Shown here in pieces: positions 1 through 7,849 of a stretch of 64,000 nucleotides of DNA (position 1 is its first letter; the number at the start of each line of letters is the position of its first letter). A program made the position numbers and the translations under genes. The DNA lies in the NCBI GenBank assembly GCA_963807005.1, contig CAWDZK010000001.1, forward strand, positions 806,001-870,000, given 5' to 3'. This DNA comes from CAWDZK01 sp963807005. GTDB lineage: Bacteria > Actinomycetota > Actinomycetes > JACCUZ01. The notes beneath the pieces are model-generated. The model made no database searches. It was not told the origin of the DNA and worked only from the letters and a program-made list of their open reading frames with translations.

Positions 1-540
1 CTCGGCCGGGCCCCGGACATCCACTGCCTGCCGGTGGGCAACGCCGGCAACATCACCGCCTACTGGCGCGGCTACGGCGAGTACGCCGCCGACGGGCTGT
101 GCAGCCGGCCGCGGATGTGGGGCTTCCAGGCCGAGGGGGCGGCGCCGATCGTGCGCGGCGAACGGGTCGCCTCTCCCGAGACGGTCGCGACTGCGATCCG
201 CATCGGCGACCCGGCGTCCTGGTCGGGTGCGGTGGCCGCCCGGGACGAGTCCGGCGGGCGCATCGACGCGGTCAGCGACCGCGCCATCCTCGACGCGCAG
301 CGACTGCTCTCCGCACGCGAGGGCGTGTTCGTCGAGCCGGCCAGTGCGGCTTCGGTCGCCGGGCTGCTGCAGTGCCACGAGCAGGGGCTGCTGGACCCGG
401 GTCAGCAGGTGGTGTGCACCGTCACGGGTAACGGCCTCAAGGACACCGAGACCGCGTTGCGCGAGATCAGCATCGAGACCCACACGGTGCCCGCCGACGT
501 GCGGACGGCCGCCGGTGTGCTCGGGCTGCTGCCCGCATGA
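1..540 (+). CDS. thrC: Threonine synthase, C-terminal part (5' end outside window)
   Basis: This is the C-terminal 179 codons of a PLP-dependent threonine synthase, which converts O-phospho-L-homoserine to threonine. The frame is open from base 1, so the N-terminal half with the PLP lysine lies upstream of the window. The visible part has the glycine/asparagine-rich PLP-phosphate-binding stretch (PVGNAGNITAYW) and a later VCTVTGNGLKD segment typical of the fold-type II C-terminus. The stop overlaps the thrB start as ATGA, so the two are translationally coupled. The thrC-thrB-rho order is standard for actinobacteria. Identification is from family motifs and context. Confidence 0.93.
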   Translation, partial: LGRAPDIHCLPVGNAGNITAYWRGYGEYAADGLCSRPRMWGFQAEGAAPIVRGERVASPETVATAIRIGDPASWSGAVAARDESGGRIDAVSDRAILDAQRLLSAREGVFVEPASAASVAGLLQCHEQGLLDPGQQVVCTVTGNGLKDTETALREISIETHTVPADVRTAAGVLGLLPA

Positions 541-1451
541 GCCTCGTCACGGGGCCGGTCACGGTCCGGGTGCCCGCCACCAGCGCCAACCTCGGCCCGG
601 GCTTCGACTGCCTCGGGCTGGCCCTCGCCCTGCACGACGAGATCGAGGTGACCGCGGGCAGCCCGTCCCCGCCCGGCGGCGGCGTGGGCGTCGAGCTCAC
701 GGTCACCGGCGAGGGCGCGGGCGCCGTCCCCGCCGACGCGACCCACCTGGTGGTCCGCGCCGTGCACGCGGCCCTCGGGTCCCTCGGCGAGCCGCACGTC
801 TCGTTGACCCTGCACTGCAGGAACCAGATCCCGCACGGCCGGGGGCTCGGGTCGTCCGCGGCGGCGGTGGTGGCCGGCCTGCTGGCCGGGCGGGCGCTGG
901 TCACCGACGGCGCCGACCGCCTCGACGACAGCGCTCTGCTCGGTCTGGCGACCGCGATGGAGGGCCACCCGGACAACGCCGCCGCCGCCTTGCTCGGCGG
1001 GCTGACCCTCGCCTGGTCGGAGCACGGCGCGGTGCGCGCGGTACGGCTCGAGCCGCGGCCGGACGTGCGGGCGACGGTGCTCGTCCCCGACGTGCAGCTC
1101 TCGACCGAAGCCGCACGTGGGCTGCTCCCCGCCTCGGTCCCGCACACCGATGCGGCGTTCACGGCTGGCCGGGCCGCGTTGCTCGTGGCCGCCATGACCG
1201 AGGCCCCCGGGGTACTGCTCGCGGCGACCGAGGACCGGCTGCACCAGACGCAGCGCGCACCGGCCATGCCGGCGACCGCGGAGCTGGTCGCTGAGCTTCG
1301 CGCTGCCGGCCGGGCCGCCGTCGTCTCCGGGGCGGGACCCAGCATCCTCGTGCTGGACGAGGGGGAGCCGCCGCCGATGTCCGTCCCGCCCGGCTGGCGG
1401 GTGCTCCCGCTGGCCGTCGAGCTCGCCGGCGCCTCCGTCACGTCACGTTGA
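537..1451 (+). CDS. thrB: Homoserine kinase
   Basis: GHMP-family kinase of 304 residues that phosphorylates L-homoserine for ThrC. Near residue 12 is the N-terminal motif ATSANLGPGFDCLG. Near residue 100 is the glycine/serine-rich ATP loop PHGRGLGSSAAA, the hallmark of GHMP kinases. A C-terminal GAGPS motif lies near residue 267. The start ATG overlaps the thrC stop by four bases. Length is normal for the family. After the stop there is an inverted repeat (1461-1499) before the rho leader, so the threonine genes probably form their own transcript end here. Confidence 0.95.
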   Translation: MSLVTGPVTVRVPATSANLGPGFDCLGLALALHDEIEVTAGSPSPPGGGVGVELTVTGEGAGAVPADATHLVVRAVHAALGSLGEPHVSLTLHCRNQIPHGRGLGSSAAAVVAGLLAGRALVTDGADRLDDSALLGLATAMEGHPDNAAAALLGGLTLAWSEHGAVRAVRLEPRPDVRATVLVPDVQLSTEAARGLLPASVPHTDAAFTAGRAALLVAAMTEAPGVLLAATEDRLHQTQRAPAMPATAELVAELRAAGRAAVVSGAGPSILVLDEGEPPPMSVPPGWRVLPLAVELAGASVTSR

Positions 1452-1821
1452 CCTGATCCGCCCGACCCCGGCGAGACGGGCCGATTCGGCCAGGTCGGGA
1501 ACGAACCAGGGCCGGGTGGTGTTAGTCTCGACAGCGCACCAGCAGCCACGGCACGTGGCCGGTGCCCCGCCACGATTTCCCGGTTGCCGGTCTGTTCTCG
1601 GCGTCGGGAGTCCACGTCGTACGACGACCGTGGCCCCCCCACCGCGCTCACCCCGGACGTCCGGGGCAGCGGGTGGAGGAGACCACGGGGACGGCAGGGC
1701 CACCCGCGCGCGCAGTCGGCGGAACCTGGTGAGCGCTTCCCCTTTCCCGCGTCCCGGAAGCGGACGCAGCAGACCGACCGGAGCCGCCGCGACGCGGCCC
1801 GTCGCCAGGAAGGACCACTCT
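1452..1821 (+). other. Long leader region upstream of rho
   Basis: This is a 370-base stretch without a convincing gene. The rho frame stays open through part of it, but the translated sequence is Arg/Pro/Ser-rich and unlike Rho, so I read it as untranslated leader. Near its start an inverted repeat pairs CCCGACC (1461-1467) with GGTCGGG (1493-1499). Nested inside is GGCCG-ATT-CGGCC (1479-1491), which could end the thrB transcript. A possible -10 box follows at 1523. Long leaders ahead of rho are common and fit autoregulation by Rho-dependent attenuation; that role is inferred. Confidence 0.5.
1523..1528 (+). promoter_or_regulatory. Possible -10 box for rho
   Basis: TAGTCT fits the actinobacterial TAnnnT consensus and lies about 295 bases before the rho start codon. 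No clear -35 element is visible at the usual spacing, so this is only a candidate. Confidence 0.3.
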
Positions 1822-3777
1822 GTGTCCGACAGCACCGATCTCCTCGACGCGCCCGCGGCCTCGGCAGCGGGCTCCGAGGACACCACTGCCGCCAAGGCAC
1901 CAGCCCGCAAGCGCTCCGCCGGCCTGTCCGGCATGGTGCTCGCCGAGCTGCAGGGCCTGGCCGGCGAGCTGGGAATCAGCGGGACCGCCAAGATGCGCAA
2001 GGGCCAGCTGATCGAAGCCATCAAGGAGCGCCAGGCCGGCAGCTCCGCCCCCGCTGGCGCGCGCCGCTCCGACGGCGAGGCGCAGGCGACCGCCGAGCCC
2101 GCTCCGCGCGCCCGTCGCGAGCGCAACGACCGGGCACGGCACGGCGCCGAACCGCAGGGTCCGGCCGACGACGGCCCGCCGGCCCGGGCCGAGCGCCCGG
2201 GACGGGGCGAGCGCAAGCGGCGCTCCACCAGCAACCCTGCGAGCGACACCTCCGACGTCACGGCGGTAAGCGACAACGAGATCGACGCCGACGGCGGCAG
2301 GGACAGCCAGGGCGCCCGGCAGGGCAGGGACGAGGCCGACCGCCAGCGCGACCGGGGTGACCGGCAGCGCGACCGCGGCGACCGCAACCAGCAGCAGGGT
2401 GGCGGCAACCAGAACCGCACCCCGCAGCAGGGCGGCGGCAACCAGGCCCGCACCCAGCAGCAGGGTGGCGGTGGCAGCCAGCCCGACGACGACTTCGAGG
2501 GTGGCGGGCGCGGCCGGCGTCGCGGTCGCTACCGGGACCGCAACCGCAACCGGCGCGGTGGCCGGGACGGCTTCGCCCAGCAGGACAGCGGCGACGGCAG
2601 CCTTCCGGAGATCAGCGAGGACGACGTCCTGATCCCGGTCGCCGGCATCCTCGACATCCGCGACAACTACGCGTTCGTACGTACGTCGGGCTACCTGCCC
2701 GGCCCGAACGACGTCTACGTCTCGATGGCCCATGTCCGGAAGGCGGGGCTGCGCAAGGGCGACGCCATCACCGGCGCGGTAAAGGCGCCGCAGGACAACG
2801 AGCGCAAGGAGAAGTTCAACGCGCTGGTCCGACTCGACAGCGTGAACGGCGCCGACCCGGACAAGGCCAGGTCCCGGGTCGAGTTCAGCACGCTGACCCC
2901 GCTCTACCCGCAGGACCGCCTGCGCCTCGAGACCGAGCCGAGCCTGCTGACCACCCGGGTCATCGACCTGGTGGCCCCGATCGGCAAGGGCCAGCGCGGC
3001 CTGATCGTCTCTCCGTCCAAGTCCGGCAAGACGATGGTCATGCAGGCGATCGCCAACGCCATCTCGACCAACAACCCTGAGGTCCACCTCATGGTCGTGC
3101 TGGTCGACGAGCGGCCGGAGGAGGTCACCGACATGCAGCGCGCGGTCAAGGGCGAGGTCATCGCCTCGACCTTCGACCGCCCTGCCGAGGACCACACGAT
3201 CGTCGCCGAGCTGTCGATCGAGCGGGCCAAGCGCCTGGTCGAGCTCGGCCACGACGTCGTCATCCTGCTCGACGGCATCACCCGGCTCGGCCGGGCCTAC
3301 AACCTGGCCGCCCCCGCCAGCGGCCGGATCCTCTCCGGCGGCGTCGACTCGACCGCGCTCTACCCGCCGAAGCGGTTCTTCGGAGCGGCGCGCAACATCG
3401 AGAACGGCGGCTCGCTGACGATCCTCGCCACCGCCCTGGTCGAGACCGGGTCCCGGATGGACGAGGTGATCTTCGAGGAGTTCAAGGGCACCGGAAACAT
3501 GGAGCTCAAGCTGGACCGCAAGCTCGCGGACAAGCGGGTCTTCCCTGCGGTCGACGTGGACGCCTCGGGCACCCGGCGCGAGGACATCCTCATGGGCAAG
3601 GACGAGCTGCAGGTCGTCTGGAAGCTCCGGCGGGTCCTGCACGCGCTGGAGACCGGCCAGGCGCTGGACCTGCTGCTGGACCGGATGAAGAAGACCAGCA
3701 GCAACGCCGAGTTCCTCCGCCAGGTCCAGCAGACCATGCCGATGCCCGGCAACGGCGCCAGCGGCGAAGAGGCCTGA
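1822..3777 (+). CDS. rho: Transcription termination factor Rho
   Basis: Hexameric RNA-dependent helicase that terminates transcription. I chose the GTG at 1822 because AGGAAGGA lies seven bases upstream and the protein then begins like other actinobacterial Rho proteins; this gives 651 residues. The Rho_N helical motif (GMVLAELQGLAGELGISG) lies in the first 70 residues. About 200 residues of disordered Arg/Asp/Gly/Gln-rich sequence follow. Within it are short Q-Q-G-G-G-N-Q repeats encoded near 2390-2480. Next come the RNA-binding OB fold and a RecA-type ATPase with the P-loop SPSKSGKT at residues 397-404. A strong hairpin terminator follows. The insert is typical of actinobacteria; its NQ repeats are discussed in the findings. 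Confidence 0.97.
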   Translation: MSDSTDLLDAPAASAAGSEDTTAAKAPARKRSAGLSGMVLAELQGLAGELGISGTAKMRKGQLIEAIKERQAGSSAPAGARRSDGEAQATAEPAPRARRERNDRARHGAEPQGPADDGPPARAERPGRGERKRRSTSNPASDTSDVTAVSDNEIDADGGRDSQGARQGRDEADRQRDRGDRQRDRGDRNQQQGGGNQNRTPQQGGGNQARTQQQGGGGSQPDDDFEGGGRGRRRGRYRDRNRNRRGGRDGFAQQDSGDGSLPEISEDDVLIPVAGILDIRDNYAFVRTSGYLPGPNDVYVSMAHVRKAGLRKGDAITGAVKAPQDNERKEKFNALVRLDSVNGADPDKARSRVEFSTLTPLYPQDRLRLETEPSLLTTRVIDLVAPIGKGQRGLIVSPSKSGKTMVMQAIANAISTNNPEVHLMVVLVDERPEEVTDMQRAVKGEVIASTFDRPAEDHTIVAELSIERAKRLVELGHDVVILLDGITRLGRAYNLAAPASGRILSGGVDSTALYPPKRFFGAARNIENGGSLTILATALVETGSRMDEVIFEEFKGTGNMELKLDRKLADKRVFPAVDVDASGTRREDILMGKDELQVVWKLRRVLHALETGQALDLLLDRMKKTSSNAEFLRQVQQTMPMPGNGASGEEA

Positions 3778-3805
3778 CGGCTCCTGCCCCAGCCTCGCCT
3801 CACCC

Positions 3806-3839
3806 GACTACGCCGCCCGGTCACCCGGGCGGCGTAGTC
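3806..3839 (+). terminator. Hairpin terminator after rho
   Basis: Perfect inverted repeat with 15-base arms, GACTACGCCGCCCGG pairing with its complement around the four-base loop TCAC. It sits 29 bases after the rho stop. There is no T-tract, as is usual for GC-rich actinobacterial terminators. Confidence 0.8.
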
Positions 3840-3965
3840 CGTTCCGGCCACCCGTCCTGGCCGACGGGGCGATTCAGATGCGGTCCGGCCGCGCCGAAGT
3901 TCCCTCCGAAGGGTTGCGGAGGAGCGTCTGCGACCTCACCGAGGGACGACCGAGAGGCAGCAGCG

Positions 3966-4490
3966 ATGCGCAGCGCGACGAAGGCTCTGCGACGGTGGGC
4001 GCCGGTGCCCGCAGTTCTGGCACTGATGGGTTCGGCCATGTTGACGACCGCTCCCGCTGCCTCTGCCGCCGGTGTGGACAAGAAGACCGTGGTCCCCTCG
4101 CCGACCTGCTACTTCACCAACCCCGACGGGACCGTCTCGATCGTGGTCCGCGTCACCAGCACGAACCCGAGCCCCGTCTTCATCGACTACGGCGGCGAGA
4201 ACAAGATCGATCCGGGCAAGGACGACCAGGGCCAGCCGACGACGTTCAACTCCGGGGTCACCGACAACGCCTACGTCGCGACCTTCGCCGCCGACGATGT
4301 CAAGAAGGCGAAGTGGAAGCTCAACGGCGGTGACTACGACCTCGCCACCACGACCGTCTGCCCGACCACCACGGTGACCGCCGAGGGGAACCTCCTCGCG
4401 ATCCTGGCCTTCAGCGGTCTCGTCACGGTCGGCGGCGCGGCCCTGATGGGTGGCCGCCGGCGCCGCCGGTTCGGTCACGACGCCGCCTGA
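3966..4490 (+). CDS. Small secreted protein with exosortase-like C-terminal sorting signal (paralogue 1)
   Basis: Unrecognised protein of 174 residues. An N-terminal signal peptide (basic MRSATKALRR, hydrophobic core, cut probable after ASAAG near residue 36) leads into a small extracellular domain. That domain has two cysteines (CYFTNPDGTVS and a later VCP) and the motif GQPTTFNSG. The C-terminus is tripartite: AEGN at residues 139-142, a hydrophobic helix at about 143-163, then RRRRR at 164-168. This form matches exosortase and archaeosortase substrates, and an exosortase-family gene lies 3.4 kb downstream. The next two genes are paralogues. A GAGG ribosome site precedes the ATG. Function unknown; surface display is inferred. 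Confidence 0.8.
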   Translation: MRSATKALRRWAPVPAVLALMGSAMLTTAPAASAAGVDKKTVVPSPTCYFTNPDGTVSIVVRVTSTNPSPVFIDYGGENKIDPGKDDQGQPTTFNSGVTDNAYVATFAADDVKKAKWKLNGGDYDLATTTVCPTTTVTAEGNLLAILAFSGLVTVGGAALMGGRRRRRFGHDAA

Positions 4491-4651
4491 CGGCCCGCGG
4501 GGCCCACCAGCGGATACACCCGATCGGGCTAGGTCGCTCACCGCGCAGAAGTTGCCGGGAGGACTATCCAGGACCCGCGGCCGCCTGCCGAGAGTTCCTA
4601 GACGAGCACGATCGTGGCCGCCCAGGCGGCCGAGACCACGGGGACGAGGAG

Positions 4652-5188
4652 ATGTTGGTGCGGTACGGCAGGGGCCAGAGCAAGCACGTCGGCAGGTTCG
4701 CAGTGGCTCTCCTGGCCACGGCCGCGTTCTGGGTCGCCGCAGCACCCGGCGCCCAGGCGGCCGCACCCGCGGGGTCGCTCACGCCGTACGTGAGCTGCTA
4801 CTTCGACAACCAGGACGGCACCGTCACGTTCAGTGTCGGGGTGACCAGCAAGAACAGTGGCACGGTCACGGTTCCCGTCGGCACGGACAACCGGGTCACT
4901 CTCGGCGCCGCGAACCGCGGCCAGCCGACGTCGTTCAGCCCGGGGACGCACGACAACGTCTGGGCGGCCACCGTCACCTGGAACGAGGTCTTCAACAACA
5001 TCAACTGGACGCTGACGGGGAACGACGTCCAGCTCGCCAACTGGACCCGGTGCAGCTCGCGCCCGGTTCCCGCCGAGGGCAACGCGCTCGCGGTGCTGGC
5101 GTTCGCCGCGGTCGTCACCGTCGCGGGCTCCGCTCTGATGGGGGATCGGCGCCGACGCCGGCGCGGCCCGGTCGGGGACGGCACGTGA
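4652..5188 (+). CDS. Small secreted protein with exosortase-like C-terminal sorting signal (paralogue 2)
   Basis: 178-residue paralogue of the gene before it. A signal peptide ends near AQAAAP (about residue 37). The mature domain again starts with a cysteine motif (SCYFDNQDGTVTF), contains GQPTSFSPG and has a second cysteine (WTRCSS). The C-terminus repeats the tripartite signal almost exactly: VPAEGN with AEGN at 141-144, a hydrophobic helix, then six arginines at 166-171. Conservation of AEGN and the Arg block between the two proteins, while the domain between has diverged, suggests that the tail is recognised by an enzyme. GAGGAG precedes the ATG. The stop overlaps the next start as GTGA. 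Confidence 0.8.
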   Translation: MLVRYGRGQSKHVGRFAVALLATAAFWVAAAPGAQAAAPAGSLTPYVSCYFDNQDGTVTFSVGVTSKNSGTVTVPVGTDNRVTLGAANRGQPTSFSPGTHDNVWAATVTWNEVFNNINWTLTGNDVQLANWTRCSSRPVPAEGNALAVLAFAAVVTVAGSALMGDRRRRRRGPVGDGT

Positions 5189-5730
5189 CCCGCCGCGCGG
5201 GGCGGCTCCTGCGCGCGGTCCGTCACCTCGTGGTGGCTGCTGCGGTGGGAACCGTCCTCGGCGCCGGCGTCCTGGGGGCGTCGCCGGCGCAGGCGGCCAC
5301 CTATGACTGCCCCCCCATGAGCAGCAGCGTCTGCAAGACGATCACGCCGGTGGCAGAGTGCGTCTGGGACAACAAGAACGGCACCAGCACCGCCCTGTGG
5401 GGCTGGAACAACCCGACCACCGACACGGCCCGCATCGCGGTCGGGAACAAGAACAGCATGTCGCCCTCGCCGGCCAACCAGGGCCAGCCGACGCTGTTCC
5501 CGCCCGGCCGGGCCCGGAACATCTTCACCACGACCTACTCGGGCAGCAGCGCCAGCTGGCGGCTCGGGAACAGCACCGTCCAGATCGACAAGAACGTCCC
5601 TGCGTGCGCGACCAAGCCGGTCCCGCAGCTCGGCAGCGTCGGCCCCCTGCTCGTCGTCGGGGTCGCCCTCCTGGTCGGCATGCTGTTGATCGCCTCCGCC
5701 CGTCCTCGTCCCCAGGTGGTGCACGCATGA
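5185..5730 (+). CDS. Small secreted protein with divergent C-terminal membrane anchor (paralogue 3)
   Basis: 181-residue protein starting at a GTG that overlaps the preceding stop. It has a signal peptide (RLLRAVRHLVVAAAVGTVL core, cut near AQAAT). The extracellular domain keeps the family motif GQPTLFPPG and an NKNGT segment but has four cysteines rather than two. Its C-terminus is hydrophobic (about residues 150-172) yet lacks both AEGN and the Arg cluster: the tail reads PQLGSVGP, helix, then SARPRPQVVHA. It may be an ordinary membrane-anchored partner rather than a sorted substrate. Its stop overlaps the deacetylase start (ATGA), linking the three paralogues to the enzymes. Confidence 0.78.
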   Translation: MTRRAGRLLRAVRHLVVAAAVGTVLGAGVLGASPAQAATYDCPPMSSSVCKTITPVAECVWDNKNGTSTALWGWNNPTTDTARIAVGNKNSMSPSPANQGQPTLFPPGRARNIFTTTYSGSSASWRLGNSTVQIDKNVPACATKPVPQLGSVGPLLVVGVALLVGMLLIASARPRPQVVHA

Positions 5731-6431
5731 AGGTCCTTGCGATCGGGGCGCACCCCGACGACATCGAGCTCGGCTGTGGTGGAGCGCTGGCCCGCCACGT
5801 CGCGGCCGGCGACGAGGTCACCATGCTCGTGATGACGCCCGGTGAGATGGGTCCGCAAGGGCTCACCTCCCGGGTCCGCGAGCAGGAGGCGGCCGCGGCC
5901 GTCCTCGGCGCGCAGCTGGTCTGGGGGCCCTTCTCCGACGGGTCGGTCCCGCACGGACGCGAGGCGGTGGCCCTCGTCGACGAGGTCGTCGCCCGGGTCG
6001 GAGCGGACGTGATCTACGCCCACGCCCCCCACGACACCCACCAGGACCACGTCGCGACCTCGGCTGCGGCTCTGGCCGCCGGTCGCCGGCTGGCCCGCGT
6101 GCTCTTCTACCAGTCGCCGTCCACGACGACGTTCAACCCGACCGTCTTCGTCGACGTGGAGCGCTCGCTGGCGGACAAGCTGACGGCGCTCCGCGCGCAC
6201 TGGTCCCAGGTGATGCAGTGCGCCATGGTCGACCTCGAGGCGGTGGAGGTCGGTGCTCGGTACTGGGGCAGCCGGGCCAAGGTCTCCTATGCCGAGGCGT
6301 TCGAGACCCCGCGGTTCGTGTGGGAGATCGGGGCGGAGTCGCGGGCTGCCACGCAGGCCCCGGCCGACGCCGCCGGCCAGCCGGCCGACGCGACCGCCGG
6401 GGACGGCGAGCTGGTCTCGATCCCCGGCTGA
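5727..6431 (+). CDS. PIG-L/LmbE family N-deacetylase
   Basis: 234-residue zinc-dependent deacetylase of the PIG-L/LmbE family, which removes acetyl groups from GlcNAc-type sugars (as in GPI, mycothiol or glycopeptide pathways). The N-terminal metal and catalytic motif AHPDD lies at residues 8-12, and the second metal motif HTHQDH near residue 105. No signal peptide is visible, so it acts in the cytoplasm, probably on a sugar nucleotide or lipid-linked sugar. It overlaps the upstream secreted paralogue by ATGA and the downstream glycosyltransferase by TGATG. Mycothiol deacetylase (MshB) is an alternative family member, but the context of glycosyltransferase, exosortase and epimerase favours a surface glycoconjugate. 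Confidence 0.85.
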   Translation: MKVLAIGAHPDDIELGCGGALARHVAAGDEVTMLVMTPGEMGPQGLTSRVREQEAAAAVLGAQLVWGPFSDGSVPHGREAVALVDEVVARVGADVIYAHAPHDTHQDHVATSAAALAAGRRLARVLFYQSPSTTTFNPTVFVDVERSLADKLTALRAHWSQVMQCAMVDLEAVEVGARYWGSRAKVSYAEAFETPRFVWEIGAESRAATQAPADAAGQPADATAGDGELVSIPG

Positions 6432-7849
6432 TGATGAGCGATCAGCACGCGGCGCCTGTCGTCGTGCCGCACGGAGCCATGGGCGACGCGGCACCGTGGA
6501 CGCTGCTGTTCATGCTCGCCGGAGCCGCGCTGCTCGTCGCGGCGGTGGGAGTCGACCGCGCGATCCTCGCCGCCTCGGTCGTGGTGAACCTCTCGTTCCT
6601 CGCGTTCTTCCTGCGGCACGTCGCCTTCGCCTCGGCGGCGGTCCGCTGGGCCGGCGTCGACCTCTACGAGGAGGCCGAGGTCGATCTCGACTACCGGCCG
6701 AACGTCAGCGTGCTGGTCGCGTGTCACAACGAGGCCCTGGTGGCCGAGTCGCTGGTCCGCGGGCTGCGCGCGCTGCACTACCCCCGTTCCCGGCTGGAGA
6801 TCATCCTCGTCGACGACGCCTCGACCGACGGCACGGGCGACCTCCTCGAACGGCTGACCGCGGGGGAGCGGCACATCCAGGTGCTCCGGCGCGAGGCCGG
6901 CGCCGGAGGTGGCAAGTCCGGCGCGCTCAACGACGCCGCCGCCGTCGCTCGAGGCGAGGTCATCGTCATCTTCGACGCCGACCACATCCCCCGCCGCAAC
7001 GTGGTGGAGCGGCTGGTCCGGCACTTCCAGGACCCGCGGGTGTCTGCGGTCCAGGGCCGCTGCGTCGTGCGCAACTCGGTGCAGTCCCGGCTGGCCCGGT
7101 CGATCGCGATCGACTACTTCTCCGGCTACCTCGTCAACGAGTACGGCCGTCAGGCGCTGTTCGAGCTGCCGGCGTACGGCGGCGCGAACTGCGCGGTCCG
7201 CACCTCCACGCTGCGTCGTCTCGGCGGGTGGAACACGGAGAGTGTCACGGAGGACACCGACCTGACCCTGCGCGTGGTCATGCTGGGGGAGCGGGTCCGC
7301 TACGACATCACCGCGGTCGACACCGAGGAAGGCGCCACCACGCTGGGCCGCTTCGTCAAGCAGCGCTACCGGTGGGCGCGGGGCCACCAGCAGGTGTGGC
7401 GCGACTACCGCACGTTCGTGCTCCGGACGCCGCACCTGTCCGCCCTGGAGCGGCTCGAGACGGTGATGTTCCTGCTCGTCTACCACGTCCCGGTGCTGTG
7501 CACGATGACGCTGCTGCTCACCGTCGCGCGGGTACTCGGCGTCGGACCGAACGTCACGGTGTTCGAGCTGCTGCCCCTGGCGGCGCTGCTCTTCGCCGGG
7601 CCGTTCTGCGAGCTGGCGGTGGGGCTGATCGTCGGTCGCGCTCCCCGTCGGTCCGCCTGGTCGATCGCCTGGATGACGCCGATCTTCGTGGTGTTCATGC
7701 TGGTCTGCACCAAGGCGTGGGTCGACGGCCTGCTCGGCCGGCCCTACTCCTGGGTGAAGACGGCCCGGTCGTCCTGGTCGGCGCTCGAGGGCAGCGAGGC
7801 GGAGTCCGCCACCGCTGCTCCCGGTGCGGCCGTCGAGGCGGCGGCATGA
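6431..7849 (+). CDS. Membrane GT2 family glycosyltransferase, processive type
   Basis: 472-residue integral membrane glycosyltransferase. Two N-terminal membrane helices (about residues 22-70) precede a GT-A domain with LVDDAS, the DXD-type motif FDADHIP, TEDTDL and the QRYRW (QxxRW) signature of processive enzymes such as cellulose, hyaluronan and poly-GlcNAc synthases. Three or more C-terminal membrane segments follow (about 350-440). It probably polymerises or transfers a sugar at the inner face of the membrane and extrudes it. It is coupled to the deacetylase before and to the exosortase after, an order reminiscent of poly-GlcNAc synthesis plus deacetylation. The sugar is not determined by sequence. 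Confidence 0.85.
   Translation: MMSDQHAAPVVVPHGAMGDAAPWTLLFMLAGAALLVAAVGVDRAILAASVVVNLSFLAFFLRHVAFASAAVRWAGVDLYEEAEVDLDYRPNVSVLVACHNEALVAESLVRGLRALHYPRSRLEIILVDDASTDGTGDLLERLTAGERHIQVLRREAGAGGGKSGALNDAAAVARGEVIVIFDADHIPRRNVVERLVRHFQDPRVSAVQGRCVVRNSVQSRLARSIAIDYFSGYLVNEYGRQALFELPAYGGANCAVRTSTLRRLGGWNTESVTEDTDLTLRVVMLGERVRYDITAVDTEEGATTLGRFVKQRYRWARGHQQVWRDYRTFVLRTPHLSALERLETVMFLLVYHVPVLCTMTLLLTVARVLGVGPNVTVFELLPLAALLFAGPFCELAVGLIVGRAPRRSAWSIAWMTPIFVVFMLVCTKAWVDGLLGRPYSWVKTARSSWSALEGSEAESATAAPGAAVEAAA

Noticed and set aside
1516..1821. Longer rho starting at 1516
   Set aside because: The extra 102 residues are unlike any Rho and have no ribosome site, whereas GTG 1822 has AGGAAGGA and the family start.
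1648..3642. Long minus-strand frame opposite rho
   Set aside because: Shadow of the rho codons; Val/Leu/Arg-rich without motif or plausible start.
3966..5730. Small secreted proteins as LPXTG sortase substrates
   Set aside because: No LPxTG-like motif precedes the helix and no sortase gene is present; the AEGN motif and exosortase explain the tails better.
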